Shown here: piece by piece, positions 57,560-63,453 of the stretch
Position numbering within the stretch: position 1 is the stretch's first letter
Layout: the number at the start of each line of letters is the position of its first letter
NCBI RefSeq assembly: GCF_019457915.1
Contig: NZ_JAHZSS010000025.1
Coordinates: 1-63,453, forward strand
DNA length: 63,453 bases
DNA from: Neiella holothuriorum
GTDB taxonomy: Bacteria; Pseudomonadota; Gammaproteobacteria; Enterobacterales; Neiellaceae
Direction of reading: 5' to 3'
Made by a program: the position numbers and the translations under genes
The notes under the pieces: generated by a model
Databases searched by the model: none
Seen by the model: only the letters and a program-made list of their open reading frames with translations
Told to the model about the DNA's origin: nothing

Positions 57560-57576
57560 TTGAAACCGGCTTTCAA
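57560..57576. promoter_or_regulatory. LacI-family operator-like site 1 upstream of malE
   Basis: TTGAAACCGGCTTTCAA is a near-perfect palindrome, about 130 bp before the malE start. Confidence 0.6.
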
Positions 57577-57661
57577 TAACCATTACAAAACGGTCAAAAT
57601 AGAGACAAATAAATCGTGTTTCAGTTCAGAAAGCGCCACTCAAAATAGCAATAAATTTCAA

Positions 57662-57673
57662 GAAACCGCTTTC
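57662..57673. promoter_or_regulatory. LacI-family operator-like site 2 upstream of malE
   Basis: GAAACCGCTTTC, with flanking TTCAA and ACAA, repeats the site-1 pattern 100 bp further upstream. Confidence 0.55.
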
Positions 57674-57745
57674 ACAACATGACGTTGCAAAAGAGTAACA
57701 ACAAAAGAATGCGCCCCGACCAAACTTTCAGTTTTATGAAAGTTT

Positions 57746-57757
57746 GTTACCGGTTTC
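57746..57757. promoter_or_regulatory. LacI-family operator-like site 3 between malE and yejK
   Basis: GTTACCGGTTTC keeps the right half (GGTTTC) of the site-1 pattern and a degenerate left half. The rest of this 415-bp gap holds no gene. Confidence 0.4.
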
Positions 57758-57845
57758 ACCAATTCTTGAGTTGTTTGGGGAAGAGCTAGATTGGCGCTAT
57801 GGCAAGTATGGACGCCAACCTAGAAAACGCAAATGAAACAGGGAG

Positions 57846-58850
57846 CTAGTTGCTTGAAGAAGTTAGTTTGCGGATTAGCTGATCTTTTAGGTTCGGGGGA
57901 ATCTCAGTAATGGTTAAGCAATCTGCTTGCGGGTCATATTTCACCCGATTGCCCAACAATGATGCATCGAAGCTAACGGACACGCCTTTGCCCGTGCCAG
58001 CAAATCGAGTGAGCTGTTTCAGTGTTTTTAATTCGGGTTCCATTTCCGCAGGTAGCGGCTCTTCGGCGCTGGCAATAAAGTCACTAAATGACACTTCACT
58101 TGGCGCACTAATCAGCTCAGAGACACCATGAACGGGCACCGACTCGCCAGCATCTTGGCGTTCTTTACAATAGGCCACCACTTCCTTTTTAATTTCTGCC
58201 TGCACTTCTGGTGTTGGCACGTACTGATCACAAAATTCACTGATCGCTGAGCCAAGTTGCTCGGCTTGGGCTTTACGGTCAACTTGTTCTTCAATCGCCA
58301 TCGCATCGAGGAAGAAGTCGGCCACCTTGCGCCCTGCTCGCCCTTTAATGAACGTGGCAAAATTGTCTTGTTCTGTAGCAATTTGCATTTGGTCGAAGCG
58401 TATTGCGAGTTGCAACGCATCGGCGTCTAAAAATCGGAACTTGCCAATTTCCATTTTGTCATTGCAAGTGACCCTTTCCTTTACCGGCACTTCGGAAATC
58501 AATAAAAAGTGCTGTGCAACAAAACGGTACTCGGTAAATAGCAGGTAGCATTCATTTGCCAAACCATAATCCGCCATTTTATCGGCGATGAGTTGACACG
58601 TTTGCTGCGAGAACTTAATGAAATCTGCAGACGAGTGACTTAACAACGATGGGAATACACTGTCACTGCCTTCAACAAACCGGCCAATTCCTTTGCTGGG
58701 TTTGGCGTTGAATTTACGGTGAAGCTCTTCGACGAGTAAGGAGGCAGTTTCAGACAGCACCATTTCTTCCTGCTGAAGCTCAGGTGTTAACTGATCTTGC
58801 CCATTATTTTGCAAACGATGAATGATAAAATGTTGTAGTTCTACCGACAT
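57846..58850 (-). CDS. yejK: Nucleoid-associated protein YejK
   Basis: A 334-residue protein of the NdpA/YejK family: FIIHRL at the start, FRFLDADALQLAIRFDQM, FIKGRAGRKVADFF, and SFSDFIASAEEPLP. Homologues bind the chromosome and interact with topoisomerase IV. It is divergent from yejL, as in E. coli and Vibrio. Confidence 0.95.
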   Translation of the reverse strand: MSVELQHFIIHRLQNNGQDQLTPELQQEEMVLSETASLLVEELHRKFNAKPSKGIGRFVEGSDSVFPSLLSHSSADFIKFSQQTCQLIADKMADYGLANECYLLFTEYRFVAQHFLLISEVPVKERVTCNDKMEIGKFRFLDADALQLAIRFDQMQIATEQDNFATFIKGRAGRKVADFFLDAMAIEEQVDRKAQAEQLGSAISEFCDQYVPTPEVQAEIKKEVVAYCKERQDAGESVPVHGVSELISAPSEVSFSDFIASAEEPLPAEMEPELKTLKQLTRFAGTGKGVSVSFDASLLGNRVKYDPQADCLTITEIPPNLKDQLIRKLTSSSN

Positions 58851-58924
58851 AGCTAAGGCTCAGAGATGGAATAGCGGTTCGCTATGTTACACTAGTCGCG
58901 TTATTAACAAAGTGATAATCCAAG

Positions 58925-59137
58925 ATGCCAATTCAATCTAAATATACAAATCAACAAGTAGAAGCTCTCATGGTTGAGATCAGTCAAACTTTTCGTGCGC
59001 AACAAGCCCCTGTCGATCTTGAGCTTATGGTACTTGGTAACTTAGTTAGCCAACTTTTAAGTGAACGTGTTCCAGCTGCTCAAACTCAAGCATTAACCGA
59101 TCAGTTTTGTGCTGCGTTAAAACAAGCGGTATCTTGA
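58925..59137 (+). CDS. yejL: YejL (DUF1414) small protein
   Basis: A 70-residue helical protein, MPIQSKYTNQQVEALMVEI onward, with LMVLGNLVSQLL and TDQFCAALKQAV. It matches YejL by sequence and by position between yejK and yejM. The function is unknown. Confidence 0.94.
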   Translation: MPIQSKYTNQQVEALMVEISQTFRAQQAPVDLELMVLGNLVSQLLSERVPAAQTQALTDQFCAALKQAVS

Positions 59138-59194
59138 GCAACAGTTTGAGCCACGAAATTAGCTAACCGTAAAATCTAAACGCGAGATCGAACG

Positions 59195-61009
59195 TTGCAG
59201 ACGAAATACAGGGATAAAGTTTCAACCATTGTGGGCTGGGGTCACTGGTTCACTTTTGCCAACATCCTCATAGCTATTGCCGTCGGCATTCGTTATGCCA
59301 TTGCCGGCGGTTGGCCAACCACAGCACTAGATAACCTCTATTTGGTCACCTACCTTCTCGGTCATTTCGCCTTTGTTTTTTTTGCTGGCTTTGTCGCTAT
59401 TTTATTTCCGCTCGCCTTTGTTGTGCCGTGGTGGCGCGTCTATCGGACCTTAGCCATTATCGTTGCGACGATAGCTCAAAGCATGTTGTTGCTCGACTGC
59501 GAGTTTTATTCAGATTTAGGCATTCACAGCAACCCATTGCTTTATGAGCTGTTATTTAATGCCCAAAGTGATCAACTGCAAATGGTTTGGTGGAAATCTA
59601 TTGCGGTGGTCGGCATGCTGCTTATTCTGCAAATAGCGCTCGCGAATTGGTTGTCTCGTTGGCGCGAGAGTCGCTCTCGCCGCGCTCTAGGCAAGCGCCT
59701 AACGCAAGTCTTTTTTAGCAGCTTCTTTATCTACAATTTTGCCCATGCCGCGGCCGACGTTGTGGGCCATACCGGCATTACACGGCAGCAGGACTTCTTT
59801 CCACTGTCGTTTCCTTTGACCGCTAAAACCACTTTAAATAAATGGGGTATTAGTACGGCGCCAGCATCTGCAGATGCCGATGCGGCACTCAATGTTCGTT
59901 TTAAATATCCGCTCGTCAAACAATCCGCGACACCGGATAAAGCGACCAATGTCGTTGTGGTAGTCATTTCATCGCTACAAGCCGACATGCTGAACAGTAC
60001 CAACATGCCTTACACCACGGCTCTGGCGAGAAGCAGCTTATGGGCGAATAACTATTTCGCTACTGCTAAAAGTCATCACGAAGCCATGTTTGGTTTGCTT
60101 TACGGTATACCTGCTACTTACAGCAAGCTTGCTGGTTATTCGCAAAGTGAACCATTCATGACCAGTTGGCTGAATGCGCACGACTACGAGTTGGGCTTGT
60201 TCTCAACACGAACGGTACCTTCGCATTTACCACATTACCGCGACTTTGAAACCCAATACGTGCCCACCCAGCGCGTCAATGCGGCAATTGCGGATACAGC
60301 CACGCTTCATCACTGGCAACAGCATTATCAACAACATACTGATAAGCCAAGTTTCCACTTGATTAATCTAATGGGCGTGGAGCGCTTTGCGACACCGCCA
60401 GGGTTCAGCAATCCATTCCAACCTGATCTTGAAGGTGTGTTACTACTCGATGACGATGCTGAAATGGATGAGCAGGCGCTGACTAATCGTTATAAGAATG
60501 CAGTGTTACATGCCGATCAGTTAGTCAATTATGTTGCCTCCAATATCGATTTTAGTAACACCATATTAGTGGTCACTAGTGATGCGGGCTGGAGTAGCAA
60601 TCCGCTGACCATCGGCAAAGAAACGGCGAACGCCCTTGATGACACCATGCACGTTCCATTCATCATGAGTGGCGCAGGTATTCAACCTAGGGTGCTGAGT
60701 AGTTTGAGTAGCCACTACGACATCTCTGCCACGCTTGTGCAAATGCTGTCGAGCGAGTCAATCAACCCCAAAGAGATTAGTAGTGGCCTGTCTATGATCG
60801 ACGGACAAACCCACTCGTGGTTACTCTTGGGTCGCCAAAGTAGTTTTGCCGTGGTTGAGCCAGATCGTTTTACGCTGGTGTATAAGTTTGGTGACTATAA
60901 GATTTTTGATAACACCATGCAGCGTCGTCGCAATGAACTATTGCGAATTGCCCCAATGGCGAATGCCGTCCGTGAAATGCAGCGCTTTACTGGCCGCGAC
61001 ACTGACTGA
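59195..61009 (+). CDS. yejM: YejM/PbgA, inner-membrane regulator of LPS synthesis
   Basis: A 604-residue protein. An N-terminal DUF3413 domain has five transmembrane helices (about residues 10-190). A periplasmic sulfatase/alkaline-phosphatase-fold domain follows (VVVVVISSLQADMLNSTNMPYTTALA, FNPFQPDLEG region, VVTSDAGWSSN). YejM tunes LpxC stability through LapB in E. coli. The catalytic Ser/Thr-metal site of true sulfatases is not obvious, in line with a regulatory role. The start is taken as TTG at 59195, for lack of a better upstream codon. Confidence 0.94.
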   Translation: MQTKYRDKVSTIVGWGHWFTFANILIAIAVGIRYAIAGGWPTTALDNLYLVTYLLGHFAFVFFAGFVAILFPLAFVVPWWRVYRTLAIIVATIAQSMLLLDCEFYSDLGIHSNPLLYELLFNAQSDQLQMVWWKSIAVVGMLLILQIALANWLSRWRESRSRRALGKRLTQVFFSSFFIYNFAHAAADVVGHTGITRQQDFFPLSFPLTAKTTLNKWGISTAPASADADAALNVRFKYPLVKQSATPDKATNVVVVVISSLQADMLNSTNMPYTTALARSSLWANNYFATAKSHHEAMFGLLYGIPATYSKLAGYSQSEPFMTSWLNAHDYELGLFSTRTVPSHLPHYRDFETQYVPTQRVNAAIADTATLHHWQQHYQQHTDKPSFHLINLMGVERFATPPGFSNPFQPDLEGVLLLDDDAEMDEQALTNRYKNAVLHADQLVNYVASNIDFSNTILVVTSDAGWSSNPLTIGKETANALDDTMHVPFIMSGAGIQPRVLSSLSSHYDISATLVQMLSSESINPKEISSGLSMIDGQTHSWLLLGRQSSFAVVEPDRFTLVYKFGDYKIFDNTMQRRRNELLRIAPMANAVREMQRFTGRDTD

Positions 61010-61088
61010 TTACTTATTAGCCAAGCAATAATATATGGCAGTTATCTTCTTGCATTTCACTTAAAACTGAATAAGATAGCTGCCGTGT

Positions 61089-61165
61089 CTCCACGTAGCG
61101 CAGCCTGGTAGCGCACCGTCATGGGGTGTCGGGGGTCGCAGGTTCAAATCCTGCCGTGGAGACCA
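61089..61165 (+). tRNA. tRNA-Pro (anticodon GGG)
   Basis: This 77-nt cloverleaf can be folded by hand. The acceptor CTCCACG pairs with CGTGGAG. The D-arm is GCGCAGCCTGGTAGCGC, the anticodon loop ATGGGGT reads GGG, and the T-arm is GCAGG-TTCAAAT-CCTGC. The discriminator A and CCA are encoded. The anticodon arm keeps the T-T mismatch known from the E. coli tRNA-Pro(GGG). Confidence 0.96.
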
Positions 61166-61173
61166 ATAAATTC

Positions 61174-61202
61174 AAAGGCTTAGCTTCGGCTAGGCCTTTT
61201 TA
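61174..61202 (+). terminator. Terminator after tRNA-Pro
   Basis: AAAGGCTTAGC, a TTCG loop and GCTAGGCCTTTTT form an imperfect stem with a T-run, 9 bp after the tRNA. From here to about 61365 I see no gene. Confidence 0.75.
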
Positions 61203-61365
61203 GTTTTAACGCTGTAACTAAGTATGCAGTGCATAATCTATATTAAAATTAGTTATTGAAATTAGTTTACTGCTTAACTACTATCTGAGACGAAGGGTGA
61301 CGTGCAGCAACACGCCTCCCCTCTAGACTTATCAGTTGACAAGCCTCTGAGCTACCTCCGTTAAA

Positions 61366-61539
61366 TTAGGTAAGTTGAACATCGTTAAATAAAGAATGTG
61401 TGTTGGGATTGCGAAACTCACGCACATTTTTTTTGATTTGAATTGGATTACCATCTTGGCAAGCCCTCTTCAGCCGTATCAGTCGATTACTTCTGTGGTT
61501 GGCCGTATGACCACTCGAAGCATAATTACTCTTAAACAT
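61366..61539 (-). CDS. Small basic hypothetical protein
   Basis: About 57 residues, MFKSNYASSGHTANHRSNRL onward, then LKRACQDGNPIQIKKN and ending HSLFNDVQLT. The ATG at 61539 has GAGG 9 nt upstream; an ATG at 61554 would add five residues. It is rich in Arg, Lys and Asn, with no hydrophobic segment. I do not recognise it. An overlapping + strand frame is less likely because it has no start signal. Confidence 0.35.
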   Translation of the reverse strand: MFKSNYASSGHTANHRSNRLIRLKRACQDGNPIQIKKNVREFRNPNTHSLFNDVQLT

Positions 61540-61583
61540 CCTATTTTTCCTCATAATAATTCTTATATGCCTACAGCAAATGA

Positions 61584-61685
61584 TTAACTTGGTGTTGAAC
61601 GATAATGCGGTTTCACCTTCTTACCATCTGCGCGAACATGCTCTTTTACGTATACCTTTTTCTTACCTTTTTGCGTTTTAGCCAT
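61584..61685 (-). CDS. 33-residue basic protein
   Basis: MAKTQKGKKKVYVKEHVRAD followed by GKKVKPHYRSTPS. The AGGGG 8 nt upstream of the ATG supports real translation. The pattern K-x-Y-V-x-x-H-x-R-x-D-G-x-x-V-x-x-H-x-R-S recalls very short lysine-rich ORFs seen scattered in many bacteria (recognised only by pattern). It lies 45 bp upstream of the other small basic gene on the same strand, so the two may be co-transcribed. No function is known. Confidence 0.55.
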   Translation of the reverse strand: MAKTQKGKKKVYVKEHVRADGKKVKPHYRSTPS

Positions 61686-62001
61686 GGGCTACCCCTTTAT
61701 ATAAATCACAATATAAGCCACCAAGAAAACCATAAAAACACAATATGGTGTGCCTGATAGCCAGTTCAACATAATGTGCATACAACAAGATTTCAAGTGC
61801 CGGAGTTAACCGAAATTACGCACAAAAATAGTGCGACTAGGGGTTGATATTTCAGAACGGTAGGGCGCTAAAGGGCTTCAGTTCGATGGTTTTGGTCAAG
61901 ATCGATAAAGTTGATATTGCATTTTGTTTATCAACTCCACGTAAATCAAAAAATGTTTAGAAAGTGTGTTTTCTTCTTGCCAAAACAGGTTGTTTTTTTA
62001 A
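61686..62001. other. Gene-free, AT-rich gap
   Basis: No coding potential or RNA that I can support is seen in this stretch of about 315 bp. It precedes a gene fragment and is probably decayed accessory DNA. Confidence 0.4.
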
Positions 62002-62150
62002 TTACCATTTGAGGTTCACAACGCTAATGCTTACCTCGGGTTGCTCTTGTTCAAGCATCCAAGTTCGATAAGCGTTAATCAGTGCGGCTAGTGGACGACC
62101 TTGTTCTGTGATTTGTTCTTGGCGGGTAGGACGTTGGCGGCGGCATCCTC
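62002..62150 (-). pseudogene. C-terminal fragment of an unidentified protein
   Basis: About 48 codons are open between a TGA near 62151 and a TAA at 62002, ending PLAALINAYRTWMLEQEQPE then VSISVVNLKW. The residue composition is protein-like, but there is no start codon or ribosome-binding site at the left end. It looks like the tail of a broken gene. The parent family is not recognised. Confidence 0.3.
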
Positions 62151-62165
62151 ACAGCAAAAACCTAT

Positions 62166-62975
62166 CTAACCTGTCGTTGCAACCATCGGCTGAAGTCGTC
62201 TCTTAGGATGTCGCGAGCGAATCGCTAATAACAAAGCTAAACACGAGCTAATTAAAGCGATAGCACTCGGCTCAGGAATTGGGTTAGTGACAGCAGGTAT
62301 GGCGTTTACAGGCAGCAACAGTGGCGCTCGGATGGGAGCGCTAAGAGCAACAGGAATATCACGCACTAAATAAGCAGACTGAGTGTCATAGTGAATTAAG
62401 TCCTGAATAGCAGCATTACTATAATATGGGATTAAGTCAGTGGCGCCGAACAGGTTACCGGCGCCATCAAGAAATTGGTGCTCACCCTGCGACAGCAGAC
62501 CTAAGTAATAATTATCGGTGTCGATATCATCCGCTAAAATTCCCCAGCTCCACATTTCGTTCTGGTCACCATTCACCAACGTAAGGGACGATGTTCGGTT
62601 GATGTATGACTCCCACGTATCACCGAGCATATTGATCAGTGCAGACAGTGAGTAAGCTTCCAACCCTGTAGGTACCGAAGGGGTGATGTTGTAGTTATTT
62701 GAATACGGATCTGAGCTTGCATTATAACCTGCACTTGATAGCAAGCCGTTAAACTCCGACCGTGTGGCTAGTCGCCATCCATCATAAATACCACCAACTT
62801 CAGTATCAGCTAAAATATCTGAGAAGAGCCGCCCTTCGTTATACGTTAGATTCAACCAATCCAGTTCAGTGCCATTGGCATCACGAACAAAATCAAATCG
62901 ATCGGACATAGCGATAAAGCTGGCTTGAGTTTGAAACGAAGCAGCACACACTAATGCAAAAATTAGTTTTTTCAT
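62166..62975 (-). CDS. PEP-CTERM sorting domain protein
   Basis: About 269 residues starting MKKLIFALVCAASFQTQAS, a signal peptide. The body has a motif common in PEP-CTERM proteins: LDWLNLTYNEGRLFSDILAD followed by GWRLATRSEFNGLL. The C-terminus has the sorting signal PIPEPSAIALISSCLALLLA, then a basic tail (IRSRHPKRR). Exosortase-type processing and surface display are expected; no exosortase gene is in the window. The start at 62975 has GGGGA upstream; a longer in-frame start at 63116 is not supported. Confidence 0.88.
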   Translation of the reverse strand: MKKLIFALVCAASFQTQASFIAMSDRFDFVRDANGTELDWLNLTYNEGRLFSDILADTEVGGIYDGWRLATRSEFNGLLSSAGYNASSDPYSNNYNITPSVPTGLEAYSLSALINMLGDTWESYINRTSSLTLVNGDQNEMWSWGILADDIDTDNYYLGLLSQGEHQFLDGAGNLFGATDLIPYYSNAAIQDLIHYDTQSAYLVRDIPVALSAPIRAPLLLPVNAIPAVTNPIPEPSAIALISSCLALLLAIRSRHPKRRLQPMVATTG

Positions 62976-63307
62976 ATTATCCCCAAAACACTGCACAACT
63001 ATTTTATCGCGCTCATGGCGCTTATTATTTGCCGTTATTATACAGACAGTTATTTTGAGTAAATACGTAAAAAGAAACCTGTCGTCATTTTTTTGACGCG
63101 AGACGTTTTTTGTCAATATTAATCAAAGGGGTATTTAACGAATTCTTTAAACAGCGGGTATAGCGCGTAGAGACTCAACATAGGTAAACGACGCCAGACC
63201 AACCTTTGCGGATGAGCCTGTTATTCGAATAGGTGCTTGGTGAATAGCTAGACTTAGTATTGGTCTTCACTAAAGCGATGTTTCTATCGCTGCATTCCCC
63301 CAAAGCA
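62976..63307. other. Gene-free gap
   Basis: I see no gene. The region should hold the promoter of the PEP-CTERM gene, but no convincing -35/-10 was picked. Confidence 0.4.
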
Positions 63308-63337
63308 AAAAAGCCCGCTACATCAGTAGCGGGCTTT
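63308..63337. terminator. Rho-independent terminator near the right edge
   Basis: AAAGCCCGCTAC, ATCA and GTAGCGGGCTTT form a perfect 12-bp stem with A/T tracts. It belongs to a gene outside the window; a second hairpin (CCCCAGTCC..) is cut by the right edge. Confidence 0.8.
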
Positions 63338-63453
63338 GACGTACATGGATGTACTAATGTCGATGATATTCATGGGTGAATGTCTTTCATCGACCTGACT
63401 GATTAGAACATCTTTAGGTGTTTATATACGAAAAAACCCCAGTCCATTTGGAC

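Noticed and set aside
61089..61165. Direct repeat of the tRNA-Pro 3' end marking an island
   Set aside because: No second copy of the T-arm/acceptor sequence was found to the right within the window.
61396..61587. + strand 63-residue frame overlapping the small basic gene
   Set aside because: It has no ribosome-binding site, and the composition fits the complement of the minus-strand frame.
62976..63116. 47-residue N-terminal extension of the PEP-CTERM protein
   Set aside because: It would place the signal peptide internally; the ATG at 62975 has a good ribosome-binding site.
1..63453. CRISPR arrays, prophage genes, complete insertion sequences, rRNA operons
   Set aside because: No regularly spaced repeats, phage structural genes, transposase genes or rRNA sequence were seen in the window.

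Overview
The window reads as chromosomal DNA of a marine-type diazotrophic gammaproteobacterium. The housekeeping order ndh-ycfP-nagZ-holB-tmk-mltG-pabC-fabF-acpP-fabG-fabD-fabH-plsX-rpmF-yceD-maf and the yejK/yejL/yejM block are classic gammaproteobacterial arrangements. A MalEFGK importer, a GH16 glucanase lipoprotein, an Aer-like chemoreceptor and a chromosomal integron fit an Alteromonadales/Vibrionales-like lifestyle. The genus cannot be fixed from sequence alone.

Layout. (1) 1-3.7 kb: the proximal end of an integron. An IntI tyrosine recombinase on the + strand sits behind a perfect LexA box. Two leftward cassettes encode a small membrane protein and a DUF262/DUF1524 GmrSD-like putative defence protein, and two attC sites are visible, the outer one with an aberrant end. 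(2) 3.7-9.4 kb: a solo MbcA/ParS-domain protein, then the leftward operon nifU-S-V-W-Z-M with a visible sigma-54 promoter and NifA upstream site. (3) 9.7-15.2 kb: a DUF885 metallopeptidase, an Aer-like chemoreceptor and a DUF1570-like peptidase separate the two nif operons. (4) 15.3-19.6 kb: leftward nifE-N-X-fdxB followed by an RseC-family gene, again with a sigma-54 promoter and NifA site. The nitrogenase structural genes nifHDK and also nifA and nifB lie outside the window. (5) 19.9-26.4 kb: a truncated methyltransferase, the GH16 lipoprotein with a LacI-type operator, a secreted alpha/beta hydrolase, and a two-gene unit of special interest. That unit is an exported PPP-type phosphatase fused to a kinase-like C-terminal domain, directly followed by an ATP/ADP-antiporter-family transporter. 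(6) 26.4-45.2 kb: maa-like acetyltransferase, AEC transporter, HDOD protein, ndh, ycfP, nagZ, a DUF6279 lipoprotein, DNA replication genes, cell-wall genes, the fatty-acid/phospholipid cluster, maf, a DUF962 protein and a HIT protein. (7) 45.3-52.2 kb: M61 peptidase, orphan periplasmic binding protein, M23 peptidase, two-domain PTPS/QueD-like protein, TPR-GGDEF diguanylate cyclase. (8) 52.4-57.8 kb: malE-F-G-K, preceded by three LacI-family operator-like palindromes. (9) 57.8-63.4 kb: yejK, yejL, yejM, tRNA-Pro(GGG), a gene-poor stretch with tiny basic ORFs and a gene fragment, and a PEP-CTERM protein.

How it fits together: the two nif operons supply Fe-S cluster assembly (NifU/S), homocitrate (NifV), FeMo-cofactor scaffold and carrier (NifE/N/X), an electron carrier (FdxB) and maturation/stability factors (NifW/Z/M). 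Both show NifA/sigma-54 signals, so they should be co-induced on nitrogen limitation. The candidate novel system is the phosphatase-kinase fusion plus nucleotide antiporter at 23.3-26.4 kb. It could be an envelope protein- or metabolite-phosphorylation module with its own nucleotide supply; this is inference, and the exact tests are given in the findings.
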